Positions 34,479 through 43,157 of a stretch of DNA of 64,000 bases are shown here, one piece after another. Origin of the DNA: Candidatus Poribacteria bacterium. GTDB lineage: Bacteria > Poribacteria > WGA-4E > WGA-3G. The notes below the pieces were generated by a model that saw only the letters and a list, made by a program, of their open reading frames with translations, searched no databases and was not told where the DNA came from. The position numbers and the translations under genes were made by a program. Position 1 is the stretch's first letter, and every line of letters begins with the position of its first letter. Where the stretch lies: positions 486,827 to 550,826 of the forward strand of contig JAJEIE010000027.1 in NCBI GenBank assembly GCA_022827625.1, in the 5' to 3' direction.

Positions 34479-35687
34479 ATGTTAAATCAACTCCTGAATT
34501 GGCGCATTGATGCCGAACGGCGTAGGAATCGGACACGTTCTGTCGTTTTATTATCTCTTATTGCCCACATGATTGTTGTCATTGTTTACCTCTTCCTGCC
34601 AATCAACCAGCTCAGCCACGAACAAGAGGATGCGTTTGCTGTTGATCTGCTTAACGACGCAGAGGCTCCCAGAAAGCGGAGCCCAAAACCGAAACCGCCA
34701 CTCACAAAAAAATTATATGATCCCAATCAGCAGCTCGCAAGGAATGCAGAGGATAGGAAAATTGAAACGACGCGAAACAAAATAGATGAAGTCATGAAAC
34801 GCAGTCCACGTGTTGTCCTTGAAGACGTTGAGGTTAACAAAGCCCCCGTAAGTGAGTTCATACCCGACGTTATGACGGATGCCCAATTACGGGAGGCCGA
34901 AGCCTCAAATCTCAGTAGACTCATCTCGCAACCCGGGCGCACCGATGGACGTGGGGTTGTTACCGGTAGGGTTCGGGCGCGCGGCGATGGTGGAATGGGT
35001 AGATTCCGCGGCACTGGACAGGGCGGCGGCGATGGACTCCTCGGCGGTGGCGGAAAAGACGGTGCCGCTGATCGGCTCGGTATCATCGATTTCCTCAATG
35101 AACTCAATGGACCCAAGGATGTTGTTTATTGTCTTGACATCACTGCAAGCATGCAAGCAGCTGGAATGAAAAAATTGCCACTGGCAATAGACTCACTCAA
35201 GGATTCCGTTATGATGTTAGGCAATGAGGATAACTTGAACATTGTAACATTTTCTGACACAGCGAAAGCTATGAGTGAGAAGATGCTTCCTGCGAATGCT
35301 GTGAATATAGAACGTGTTTTCAAGTATCTTGACAGGTTCACCCCAAAGAGTATTCAGAACAATCTTGACACTAATATCCTTTCTGCTATTGAAACTGCCT
35401 TAGCGTTTGAACCCACTGTTGTTGTTTTGATAACAGACGGCTTACCACAAGTAGATGAGAATAGTGTGGTAAACATTGAAACCAGCACACAGAAGATTCT
35501 TGATATTGTCCGTGAACGGAATCGCAGTAACGCTGCTATCTATGTTGTCGCCCTTGAAATTAATCTAAAACACTCGCGCGGGGCAGAACTACTTGTCTCT
35601 CTCGCTGAGGAGCACAACGGAAAGATAAAGCCAATTGATGGTGGACAATTGTTTGAATTCGCTGAACAGGAAGGGTTGAACGATTAA
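34479..35687 (+). CDS. Membrane-anchored von Willebrand factor type A protein
   Basis: The protein of about 402 residues has a basic N-terminus, one membrane span (residues about 20-40, VVLLSLIAHMIVVIVYLFL), a Pro/Lys-rich segment resembling TonB/TolA-type linkers (RKRSPKPKPPLTKK), a Gly-rich region (about 160-205, many GGG) and a VWA domain from about 213. The MIDAS motif is DITAS (DxTxS, not DxSxS), followed by NIVTFSD and VVLITDGLPQ. VWA domains bind protein ligands through a metal. GAGAGG precedes ATG 34479. Function unknown; batatin- or TonB-like envelope roles are guesses. Confidence 0.7.
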   Translation: MLNQLLNWRIDAERRRNRTRSVVLLSLIAHMIVVIVYLFLPINQLSHEQEDAFAVDLLNDAEAPRKRSPKPKPPLTKKLYDPNQQLARNAEDRKIETTRNKIDEVMKRSPRVVLEDVEVNKAPVSEFIPDVMTDAQLREAEASNLSRLISQPGRTDGRGVVTGRVRARGDGGMGRFRGTGQGGGDGLLGGGGKDGAADRLGIIDFLNELNGPKDVVYCLDITASMQAAGMKKLPLAIDSLKDSVMMLGNEDNLNIVTFSDTAKAMSEKMLPANAVNIERVFKYLDRFTPKSIQNNLDTNILSAIETALAFEPTVVVLITDGLPQVDENSVVNIETSTQKILDIVRERNRSNAAIYVVALEINLKHSRGAELLVSLAEEHNGKIKPIDGGQLFEFAEQEGLND

Positions 35688-35712
35688 TTACATCTTGAAA
35701 TTGGAGTAAAAT

Positions 35713-36519
35713 ATGAATCAAAAATCTGCTACGGGTCTCATTCAGCAATTTCGACTCGACGGCAAGGTGAGCCTCGTTACCGGTGCGAGTCGTGGCATTG
35801 GGCTTGCCATGGCGGAAGGACTCGCAGGTGCGGGTTCCGAACTCGTTATTGTCGGTAGGAAACTGGAAACATTAACCCCGATTGCTGAACGGATTGCTGC
35901 GGAGACCGGTAGGACCGTGCTCCCGATTCAGGCGGATGTCGGGAATCTCACGGAAATTGACGCGCTCGTTGCCCAGACTGTTGAAACTTTCGGCAGAATT
36001 GATGTGCTTGTCAACAACGCTGGGGTCAATAGACGGAGTCCGGCACTGGACTTTACCGAAGTGGATTGGGATTTTGTCACAGATATTAATCTCAAAGGTG
36101 CTTTCTTTCTCGCAAAAGCCTGTGGCAATATTATGAAAGAACAGAAATCTGGCAAGGTCATTAATACCTTATCGCTCACCTCAGCGATCGGGCTGCCGAC
36201 AAGCGTCGCCTACACGGCAGCGAAGGGTGGGCTCCTCCAGTTAACCAAACTTCTTGCTGTCGAATGGGCGGAACACAACATTCAAGTCAACGGCATTGCC
36301 CCCGGTTTTATCCGCACTGAGATGACTGCACCCGCACGTGAAGACGCACGAAATGAATGGATCCTCAACCGGACACCTGCCTATCGGTGGGGAGAGCCTG
36401 AAGACTTGGCGGGGTTGACAATCTTCTTCGCGTCCAATGCCTCCGATTTTGTCACCGGTCAAATGGTTTTCGTGGATGGTGGATTCATGGCGGGAAGCGA
36501 CTGGAGGCGGCGTTCCTAA
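35713..36519 (+). CDS. Short-chain dehydrogenase/reductase (gluconate 5-dehydrogenase-like)
   Basis: The 268-residue SDR has the NAD(P)-binding motif VTGASRGIGLAMAEGL, the NNAGVNRR motif and the catalytic Ser...Tyr-x-x-x-Lys (LSLTSAIGLPTSVAYTAAKG), then NGIAPGFIRTEMT. It resembles classical sugar-acid/polyol dehydrogenases such as gluconate 5-dehydrogenases. The cofactor and substrate are not settled from sequence. GGAG lies about nine bases before the ATG. A LarE-like small gene follows immediately. Confidence 0.85.
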   Translation: MNQKSATGLIQQFRLDGKVSLVTGASRGIGLAMAEGLAGAGSELVIVGRKLETLTPIAERIAAETGRTVLPIQADVGNLTEIDALVAQTVETFGRIDVLVNNAGVNRRSPALDFTEVDWDFVTDINLKGAFFLAKACGNIMKEQKSGKVINTLSLTSAIGLPTSVAYTAAKGGLLQLTKLLAVEWAEHNIQVNGIAPGFIRTEMTAPAREDARNEWILNRTPAYRWGEPEDLAGLTIFFASNASDFVTGQMVFVDGGFMAGSDWRRRS

Positions 36520-36520
36520 G

Positions 36521-36757
36521 ATGGAAAAAGAACACAGTCTCGGACAAGGCGAAACCCAGACTTCACTCAAAGCAATTGCGCAGGTACTGCACGAATTTCA
36601 AATTGAAGATGCTATCCTCTCCGACCACGCACCCGTTTTACGCATCCAGATCTCTGAGGCGCAATTTGCGCATGCCCTTCAAATCCGAGAAGTTTTAGTT
36701 GAACGCATAAAACCGTTCGGATACCGCTTCGTTGCACTCGATTTAGATGAATTGTAG
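36521..36757 (+). CDS. Stand-alone 78-residue protein like the C-terminal end of LarE
   Basis: The protein reads EKEHSLGQGETQTSLKAIAQ, then PVLRIQISEAQFAHALQIRE and ERIKPFGYRFVALDLDEL. The segment from PVLRI to the end matches the final part of LarE/ExsB-type sulfur transferases (R-I-x-I...R...ERIK..GF..V.LDL). The PP-loop domain is absent and no frame for it is seen upstream, where the SDR gene ends one base before this start. It may be an independent small domain or a relic. GGAGG lies 12 bases upstream. Confidence 0.5.
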   Translation: MEKEHSLGQGETQTSLKAIAQVLHEFQIEDAILSDHAPVLRIQISEAQFAHALQIREVLVERIKPFGYRFVALDLDEL

Positions 36758-36912
36758 GGCGAATAGTGCTTTATTTACCTTGAATTTAAGAGCCGTTTCC
36801 GCGTAGGAGCGAGGTTCCCTTGCCCGTTTTGTACGCTATTACTGTCTGCTAACCCCAACCGCTATTCGCAATCCGCTGCGAGAATATTGGCACACCCCTG
36901 CTTAACAAAAAT
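36758..36912. other. Intergenic stretch before the polyprenyl synthetase promoter
   Basis: No gene or clear repeat pair was recognised. A stretch like CGTAGGAGCGAGGTTCCC may be part of a dispersed repeat, but only one copy was seen in this window. Confidence 0.3.
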
Positions 36913-36941
36913 TTGATTTTCGCGCCATGATGTAGTATAAT
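36913..36941 (+). promoter_or_regulatory. Sigma-70-type promoter of the polyprenyl synthetase gene
   Basis: TTGATT (36913-36918), 17 bases, then TATAAT (36936-36941). The leader to the ATG at 37061 is about 110 bases, unusually long for this window. Confidence 0.65.
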
Positions 36942-37060
36942 ATTAAGGCGGAATTTGCGAGTCAACCCTTGAGAAGCCTTAGGTTTTCTACCGCTGTAAT
37001 TTGGAAGGAACAATGGAGGGTTGGAGAAAATGAAAAACGGCGTAAGATATAAGGATACCG

Positions 37061-38125
37061 ATGCAGAAAACTGGACAGGACTCTTCACGAACACAGCACC
37101 TTGTCACGACTTATCTCAGCGATGTCAAACGCAGGGTTGATGCCTGCATCTTCGATTTCCTCCCGACTGCCCACGAGCACCCGGATGTACATCAGTTGTA
37201 CCAGATGATGTTAGACTACCCTCGCCGCGCCGCTAAGGGGTTAAGACCTGCGCTTTGTATGCTGATCTGTGAAGCGTTCGGCGGAGATCCAGAACGTGCC
37301 GTAAACACTGCCGCCTCACTCGAGCTCCTCCAGAATTGGCTCCTGATTCACGACGACATTGAAGACGGTTCCGAACTCCGTAGAGGTGAACCTTGCCTCC
37401 ATCAGAAGCACGGAATTCCGATGGCAATCAACGTCGGGGATGCACTCCATTGCAAGATGTGGGAGCTCCTCCACCGAAATACAGAGGTCCTCGGACACGA
37501 ACTCGCCTTCCGGATTCTATCGGAGTTTATACAACTCAGTAACCAAGTTGTTGAGGGACAGCACATTGAATTGAGTTGGGTCAACGATAATCGCTGGAAT
37601 CTCGACGAGGAAGACTACTTGACAATGTGTGTCCAGAAAACGGCTTGGTATACCTGTATCACGCCTTGTCGGGTCGGGGCAATTATTGGCGGCGCAAGCG
37701 AAACAGAAATAGACGGATTCGTTGAACTCGGCAAAGAAATCGGCATCGCTTTCCAGATTCAGGACGATGTCCTTAACCTCATCGGCGATGTCGGTAGGTA
37801 CGGAAAAGAAATCGCTGGCGACATCAGCGAAGGCAAGCGCACCCTCGTTCTTATCCACCTCATCAATACCTGCACCGCTGCCGAAGCACGACAGGTCGTT
37901 GATATTATGGCACGTCCACGAGATGAAAAGTCTGAGGCGGAAGTCGAGCGTGTTCTTCAGTTAATGCAAAAATATAAATCTATTACTTACGCCCAGCAAC
38001 GTTCTAAAGCCCTTTTACAGGAAGCTGCAGGACAATTTAGCCATAACTTTGCCCATCTTCCAGATGAACGTGCAAAACAATTGTTTTTATCTTTAATTCA
38101 TTTTTTCGTTGAACGTGAATACTAA
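37061..38125 (+). CDS. Polyprenyl (isoprenyl) diphosphate synthase
   Basis: The 354-residue protein is a trans-isoprenyl diphosphate synthase. The first aspartate-rich motif is LLIHDDIEDGSELRRGEPC, the second QIQDDVLNLIGD, and GKRTLVLIHL follows as usual. The conserved basic site RRAAKGLRPALCMLICEAFG binds isopentenyl diphosphate. Such enzymes make C15-C40+ chains for quinones, carotenoids or undecaprenyl-type carriers; chain length cannot be set from sequence. The ATG has a poor ribosome binding site (AAGGATACCG). Confidence 0.88.
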   Translation: MQKTGQDSSRTQHLVTTYLSDVKRRVDACIFDFLPTAHEHPDVHQLYQMMLDYPRRAAKGLRPALCMLICEAFGGDPERAVNTAASLELLQNWLLIHDDIEDGSELRRGEPCLHQKHGIPMAINVGDALHCKMWELLHRNTEVLGHELAFRILSEFIQLSNQVVEGQHIELSWVNDNRWNLDEEDYLTMCVQKTAWYTCITPCRVGAIIGGASETEIDGFVELGKEIGIAFQIQDDVLNLIGDVGRYGKEIAGDISEGKRTLVLIHLINTCTAAEARQVVDIMARPRDEKSEAEVERVLQLMQKYKSITYAQQRSKALLQEAAGQFSHNFAHLPDERAKQLFLSLIHFFVEREY

Positions 38126-38126
38126 A

Positions 38127-38280
38127 TGGTTGTTAGTTGTCAGTACGGATTACTGCGTAATCCTTTCAGTGGTCAGTTAAGAGGGCTCTTGTATCAATTT
38201 GAAGCTCCGTAGAATATGCCAAGGGAAGGTAGATTGTTACGAATCAGGCTCTTAACTGATAACCGACCACTGATAACCAC
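38127..38280. repeat. Heptamer-type intergenic inverted repeat, copy D
   Basis: It opens TGGTTGTTAGTTGTCAGT and closes CTTAACTGATAACCGACC then ACTGATAACCA. The interior (CCAAGGGAAGGTAGATTG, then CTCTTAACT) aligns with copy A at 21622, so these are true copies and not only chance heptamers. Confidence 0.75.
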
Positions 38281-38297
38281 CAAAAAAGGAGAGGTTA

Positions 38298-39362
38298 ATG
38301 AACGATATTTCTTCTGGAAAATTGCGTGGCATCACAAAACTCGCCGATACAAACGGTCGTTTTAAAATGATGGCGATCGACCAGCGGGGCTCCATGGTAC
38401 AAGCCCTTGCTGATGCACTCAACAAGGACAATGCCGATGTCCAATACGAAGATGTCGCCGCACTCAAAACCTTGATAACACGGGTGCTTGCCCCGAATGC
38501 CACCGCAGTTCTCACCGACCCGATTTACGGACACCCTTACTCTATCACGGAAATTCCGCGCGACGTAGCACTGTTGCTCGCTTATGAAGAATCTGGTTAT
38601 GTCAGCGAAGGGGTTGCCGAGAACGAGCGTCTCTCCAATCCTATTGGAAATTGGAGTATCGCAAAGGCACAGCGCGCCGGCGCGGATGCCATTAAACTCC
38701 TCGCCTACTACCATCCCGATGCCTCACCGGAAACCCTGAAGCATCAGCAAGCCTTTGTACGCCATGTCGGAGACGAGTGTGAGAAGCACGATCTGCCGTT
38801 CTTGTTGGAATTAGTGAGCTACGCACTTGAAGGCACTGCTAAGAGCGTCGCGTTTGCAAAACTGAAACCCGATCTTGTTATTCGGAGCGTCGAGGAATTC
38901 ATTGATCCCAGTTATAAAGTCGATATTCTGAAATTAGAGTTCCCCGCCGACCTTAAATACACTGCGGATTATCAAAATTCTGATTTTTATGCTGGGGATT
39001 CGGCTTACGAACTCGCTGAAGTGAAGGAAGTCTGCCAGAAATTAGACGAGACTTCAACGCTGCCTTGGGTCATCTTAAGTGCCGGTGTCGATATTGAGGA
39101 GTTTATCGAAAACGTGCACCTCGCAACCGAGGCTGGCGCGAGCGGTTTCCTCTGCGGGAGAGCCATCTGGAAAGACGCTGTCCAGTATTATCCTGACACC
39201 GACGCTGTCAAGCAATTCCTTGAAAACGAAGCGACGACGAACTTCAAAAATGCAAACGCTGCAGCAGAAAACGCACTGCCGTGGTTTGAGCATCGCCAGT
39301 TCGGAGGCGAACAGAATGTTCGCGTAGCCAAGCAATCCGGGACGTGGTATCAGGACTATTAA
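38298..39362 (+). CDS. Tagatose 1,6-bisphosphate aldolase-like (LacD family) class I aldolase
   Basis: The 354-residue protein has LacD-type features: KMMAIDQRGSMVQALAD, TAVLTDPIYGHP, RAGADAIKLLAYYHPDA with the probable Schiff-base Lys, PFLLELVSYALEG and EAGASGFLCGRAIWKDAVQ. It should cleave a ketose bisphosphate or a related sugar phosphate. Substrate specificity is uncertain because no lac or tagatose genes are near. AAAAAGGAGAGG precedes the ATG. Confidence 0.85.
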   Translation: MNDISSGKLRGITKLADTNGRFKMMAIDQRGSMVQALADALNKDNADVQYEDVAALKTLITRVLAPNATAVLTDPIYGHPYSITEIPRDVALLLAYEESGYVSEGVAENERLSNPIGNWSIAKAQRAGADAIKLLAYYHPDASPETLKHQQAFVRHVGDECEKHDLPFLLELVSYALEGTAKSVAFAKLKPDLVIRSVEEFIDPSYKVDILKLEFPADLKYTADYQNSDFYAGDSAYELAEVKEVCQKLDETSTLPWVILSAGVDIEEFIENVHLATEAGASGFLCGRAIWKDAVQYYPDTDAVKQFLENEATTNFKNANAAAENALPWFEHRQFGGEQNVRVAKQSGTWYQDY

Positions 39363-39444
39363 ATTCTATCGGCGTTTACCGGTGAAAGTGCCGGCAGTTT
39401 GCAACAGCGGCGCAAGCGGAACTTGACCGAAAACGCTTAGGTTA

Positions 39445-39915
39445 CTAATCGTTAAAAAAGTGAATTTTTGAAAAGATTTTTTGGGCAATCTGGAGGGTTG
39501 TGTCCGCTGAGACCTTCCCTCCTGTTTCTGCTACCAGTATAACAACGGTATCTTGGACGAATAGGAAATTCGCACCCGCTTGCCATACCATATCGCCGAG
39601 ACCGTGTTTGTTGTTCACTGGCGGTTGATAGACAGAATCACGTCCACCGGGTTTCGGGACCGTCTGTGCCGATAGCCGGAATCTACCTTCGTCCGCCGCT
39701 GTACATGCCTCGGTGTCCGACTCGAAAAACCAATAATGGATCGCTACTGCCGCTGCTGCTGTCTGATTTAACCACCATCTATCACGCCAGCCGAATTGCG
39801 CCGAAGGGGCTTTCGGTGCTGTTGGAGAATAGATCTCTTGGGAGGATACATGGCGTGCTGCCACGTCCGCAAGGTCATCAGTTGTGAGTTGAATCTGTTC
39901 CAGCGTAAGTTTCAT
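39445..39915 (-). CDS. Hypothetical protein
   Basis: The 156-residue protein starts KLTLEQIQLTTDDLADVAAR and has WRDRWWLNQTAAAAVAIHYW, a hydrophobic NFLFVQDTVVILVAETGG segment near the end and no signal peptide or membrane span. I do not recognise the family. It is flanked by heptamer-repeat DNA and converges with the aldolase gene. The codon use and length look like those of a real gene. Confidence 0.55.
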   Translation of the reverse strand: MKLTLEQIQLTTDDLADVAARHVSSQEIYSPTAPKAPSAQFGWRDRWWLNQTAAAAVAIHYWFFESDTEACTAADEGRFRLSAQTVPKPGGRDSVYQPPVNNKHGLGDMVWQAGANFLFVQDTVVILVAETGGKVSADTTLQIAQKIFSKIHFFND

Positions 39916-40039
39916 AACGGATATAATACCATTTCAATCGCCGAATTTCAAATTAAAAACGGTGTTTATTTCCACTAACTTATAAACCTATGTTCTATTT
40001 CTTCTGGGTTTGTAACTGATTTGTAAGGAAACATCGTTA

Positions 40040-40103
40040 AAGTTATCGGTTTTTCTATCGAACGACTTACAACTGACAACCAATAACTAACAACTCATAA
40101 CTG
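40040..40103. repeat. Heptamer-type intergenic repeat, copy E (short)
   Basis: It has AAGTTATCGG at the left and a run of CAACTGACAACCAATAACTA, ACAACTCATAACTG at the right. The last base lies one base before the ATG of lptF, so no ribosome binding site is present. Confidence 0.65.
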
Positions 40104-40104
40104 T

Positions 40105-41307
40105 ATGCGCATATTATCACGATATATCCTCAAAGAATTTTTTCCGCCCTTCATAATAGCACTCACCTGTTTCACCGTTATGCTTATCTTCAACGATCTT
40201 TTTCGGTTAACGAAGCTTTTTGTGCAAAAAGGGGTAAATCCGATCTATCTTGTTGAATTAATTTTCTATATGATGCCGGTTATGGTTGTGTTAGCACTCC
40301 CGATGGCAGTTTTGGTCGCGATCTTACTTGCACTTGGACGACTCTCTTCTGATAACGAAATAACGGCAATGAAATCGCACGGTGTGGCATTCTACCAACT
40401 GATGCTCCCCCTTTTGGGAGTCGCACTGATATTGAGTTTTATAAACTTGGCACTAATGGACTATGCCTTGCCCCAGGCGAACCTCGCTTATGCATCACTC
40501 AGGCGTGATATACAAAAACATAATCCGGCTTTCGTTCTTGAGGAAGCGACTGTTATGAAGGAATTGGAAACCGAAGGGAAGTTGTGGATGTATGAATCTA
40601 CCAATGCAGAAAGCGGACGCATGCAGAACGTCAAAATCTGGGATAGCATCTGGGGTGGACGCCCAGTATTTAGCCACGCACAAGAAGCAACCCTCGCTTT
40701 TGAAGACGGTCGGGCAATGCTTACGCTTTACGACGGACTTTCTTACGAACCCGCAACAGACAATCCAGATGAGTTTCGTATAACAAAGTTTCAACAACAA
40801 AAACTTTCACTTCAGATGACCGAAGACTTGGCGCGTGGCGAATTTCAAAATCAGACCCCGCGTTCGATGAGTGTTGCTCAACTCAAGGAATTCATCGGCA
40901 CATTGCAATCCACCGTCCAAACCAGCGCAAACCCGGACTACACACGCCATAAGCTCCGTTTCGCTCAGGTCGAATATCACAAAAAGTTCTCCATTCCGTT
41001 CGCATGTTTCGCACTCGGTTTAATTGGTATTCCGTTGGGGTTGATGGTGAAACGGAGCGGCAAAATGATCGGATTCGGGATCGGATTAGCTGTCATCGTC
41101 ATCTATTACTTACTCTTACAAGCCGGACAGACGGCAGGGGTTGACGATGTTCTCTCGCCGATGTTTGCTATGTGGCTACCGAATATTGTCGTTGGGATAT
41201 TCGGGATCGGGCTCAGTCTCTGGGTAATGGGTGAAGGAAAATTACGCGCGTGGCGGGATCGGGACAGAAAAGTACCTCTCGTTGTTAATAGGAACGCGGA
41301 ATCTTAG
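40105..41307 (+). CDS. lptF: LptF/LptG-family permease, first copy (LptF-like)
   Basis: The 400-residue membrane protein belongs to the YjgP/YjgQ family, the inner-membrane part of the LptBFG transporter that extracts lipopolysaccharide. It has six spans, with N-terminal RILSRYILKEFFPPFIIALT and ALPMAVLVAILLALGRLSSD, a central jellyroll-like domain and three C-terminal spans (FACFALGLIGIPLGLMVK). LptB is not in the window. There is no ribosome binding site before the ATG because a repeat abuts it. The presence of LPS-type transport supports an outer membrane. Confidence 0.85.
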   Translation: MRILSRYILKEFFPPFIIALTCFTVMLIFNDLFRLTKLFVQKGVNPIYLVELIFYMMPVMVVLALPMAVLVAILLALGRLSSDNEITAMKSHGVAFYQLMLPLLGVALILSFINLALMDYALPQANLAYASLRRDIQKHNPAFVLEEATVMKELETEGKLWMYESTNAESGRMQNVKIWDSIWGGRPVFSHAQEATLAFEDGRAMLTLYDGLSYEPATDNPDEFRITKFQQQKLSLQMTEDLARGEFQNQTPRSMSVAQLKEFIGTLQSTVQTSANPDYTRHKLRFAQVEYHKKFSIPFACFALGLIGIPLGLMVKRSGKMIGFGIGLAVIVIYYLLLQAGQTAGVDDVLSPMFAMWLPNIVVGIFGIGLSLWVMGEGKLRAWRDRDRKVPLVVNRNAES

Positions 41308-41408
41308 CGGCTCCATCGCGTGCCTTACGGATGCAAGACACGCAGTTGTAGCACATGCGTCCCACTGCCTCGCGATTTGCTATAAAAGCTTCAGGATGTG
41401 AACATCGT

Positions 41409-42470
41409 TTGAATATTTTAGACCGTTACTTGCTTCGGGAATATCTCCGCGCCTTCCTTGTTGGGCTGTGTTTCTTTATCGCGTTGGTTGTCATCGTCCG
41501 TCTGCTGGATTACGACCTCAAGAAGTTTGAGGACGACATCGACTATATAACGGCGGTCAAGATTGTTCTTTTTCGGACACCGCGTCGGATTATGGAAATG
41601 GTGCCTATCGCTGCGTTTGTCGCTGTCTTTTTTACACTCGGCAGGATGGTGAGAAACAACGAATTCACGGCGATGAAGGCTGGCGGTGTCAGTGTCTACC
41701 GGCTTCTCGTTCCGATTCTTGTGGTAACACTCCTTATCTGTGGGCTCTTCGCACTTTTTTATGACCGAGTTGCATCACCCGCCTTCCACGAAGCGCATCT
41801 CTTGGAAAACAAAGTCCGACCGCGACGCGGCAGAAACATCGTCTTTAAAGGCAAAGACAATCGTATCTTTTACTCGCAGCGCATCGCCTTAGATGCTCAG
41901 GAAATCAGCCACTTGACAATCTATGCGTATGATGCAGATGAGCAGCTTGAACGCGTTACCTTTGCGAAGTCAGCAACATGGACCCCTACACAGTGGGAAC
42001 TCACCGATGGGTATATCCGTCACTTTGAGAAAGGCGTTGAGGTCAATTACGAAACTTTTGACACTTATGCGATTGAACGCTATGAAGACCCCGCACGTTT
42101 TATCGGGAGCGAAAAAGACCCGAGGGCGATGACGATTAAGGAGCTCCGGGAGCAGATCGCGTATAAACAAGAAGCGGGGCAGATCTCCCGGAAGGAGCGC
42201 GTGAAGTTATATCACAAAACGGCATATCCCTTCGCTGCCGTTGTCGTCATCATGCTTGGCGCACCAATTGCGATCCGATTCGGGAGGGCAGGTTTTTTTG
42301 CGGGTTTAGTGATTGCCTTCTTTATCTCTTTCATCTACTGGGCACTCTCCTTTGCAACGCTTGAAGGGTTGAGTGAAAGCGGCAAACTCCATCCATTTCT
42401 CGCTTGTTGGGGCGCGAATATCCTCTATGCAATTGTCGGCAGTATCCTCATCTGGCGGACACCCAAATAG
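41409..42470 (+). CDS. lptG: LptF/LptG-family permease, second copy (LptG-like)
   Basis: The protein of about 353 residues starts NILDRYLLREYLRAFLVGLC, typical of LptG, and has VPIAAFVAVFFTLGRMVRNN, the middle soluble domain and C-terminal spans GAPIAIRFGRAGFFAGLVIA. TTG 41409 is preferred because the family begins there and AGGATGTG lies upstream; an ATG at 41355 would add 18 unrelated residues. It pairs with the preceding gene to form the transporter's two permease subunits. Confidence 0.83.
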   Translation: MNILDRYLLREYLRAFLVGLCFFIALVVIVRLLDYDLKKFEDDIDYITAVKIVLFRTPRRIMEMVPIAAFVAVFFTLGRMVRNNEFTAMKAGGVSVYRLLVPILVVTLLICGLFALFYDRVASPAFHEAHLLENKVRPRRGRNIVFKGKDNRIFYSQRIALDAQEISHLTIYAYDADEQLERVTFAKSATWTPTQWELTDGYIRHFEKGVEVNYETFDTYAIERYEDPARFIGSEKDPRAMTIKELREQIAYKQEAGQISRKERVKLYHKTAYPFAAVVVIMLGAPIAIRFGRAGFFAGLVIAFFISFIYWALSFATLEGLSESGKLHPFLACWGANILYAIVGSILIWRTPK

Positions 42471-42501
42471 AACCAAACCCCTCGCTGGCACGATACAAAA
42501 C

Positions 42502-43083
42502 ATGACCTCCGCAAAAATCGGCAACTTCTTCTTCAAAATCCGTAGTTACACGCCGATTCCTTTTATCTTCGCTCTCCTCTATTTCGCGGAACCTGCATGG
42601 TATACGGTAGCGGTAGGTGTGCCGTTTATTATTATCGGTGAATTTCTCCGAATATGGGCAGTCGGTTATGCCGGCGCATCCACTCGTGCCAGAACCCTCG
42701 GTGCCGCCCGCGACCTCGTTACAACGGGTCCTTATAGTTACGTCCGCAACCCACTCTATCTCGGCAATTTCCTGCTTAGTTTCGGGGTTTGCCTTGTCGC
42801 AAATGTTTATTGGCTTGTTGCTGTCTTGGTTGTTGGTTATTTTTTTCAATACCTTCCAATTATTGCGCTGGAGGAGGCATATCTCTTGGAGTCCTGCGGG
42901 CAAGTCTATCAGGCATATCGAGAGCGAGTACCCCGTTTCCTTCCACGTTTCCGTCCCCACCCCGACCCATCTCCCCACGATTTTTCTTGGACACGCGCTA
43001 TTAGGAGTGAGAAGCGCACCTTGACAGCAATCGTCTGTGTCATCGGATTGATTTTCGCGCGGCAGCTTGTTAATCTGTTGTAG
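42502..43083 (+). CDS. Isoprenylcysteine/phospholipid methyltransferase-like membrane protein (ICMT/PEMT family)
   Basis: The 193-residue protein has four or five membrane spans and the family motif GPYSYVRNPLYLGNFLLSFG, followed by LEEAYLLESCGQVYQAYRER. These residues bind AdoMet at the membrane surface. Bacterial members methylate small lipids or unknown membrane substrates; there are no prenylated-protein partners here. ATG 42502 is chosen because the longer frame from 42373 lies inside lptG. It may be co-transcribed with lptF-lptG. Confidence 0.75.
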   Translation: MTSAKIGNFFFKIRSYTPIPFIFALLYFAEPAWYTVAVGVPFIIIGEFLRIWAVGYAGASTRARTLGAARDLVTTGPYSYVRNPLYLGNFLLSFGVCLVANVYWLVAVLVVGYFFQYLPIIALEEAYLLESCGQVYQAYRERVPRFLPRFRPHPDPSPHDFSWTRAIRSEKRTLTAIVCVIGLIFARQLVNLL

Positions 43084-43107
43084 TTGTTTCCTACACGCGT
43101 CCTTTTC

Positions 43108-43136
43108 TTGAAAGACAGCGAAGCCTGTGGTATAAT
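43108..43136 (+). promoter_or_regulatory. Sigma-70-type promoter
   Basis: TTGAAA (43108-43113), 17 bases, then TATAAT (43131-43136), 22 bases before the next ATG. Confidence 0.75.
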
Positions 43137-43157
43137 GACCGCGAGAAAGGAGGCAAA

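Noticed and set aside
34727-35116. Pro/Ser-rich minus-strand frame
   Set aside because: It is the shadow of the Gly-rich segment of the VWA gene.
42448-42978. 176-residue minus-strand frame opposite the ICMT-like gene
   Set aside because: It is antisense to a well-supported membrane methyltransferase and has no recognisable features.
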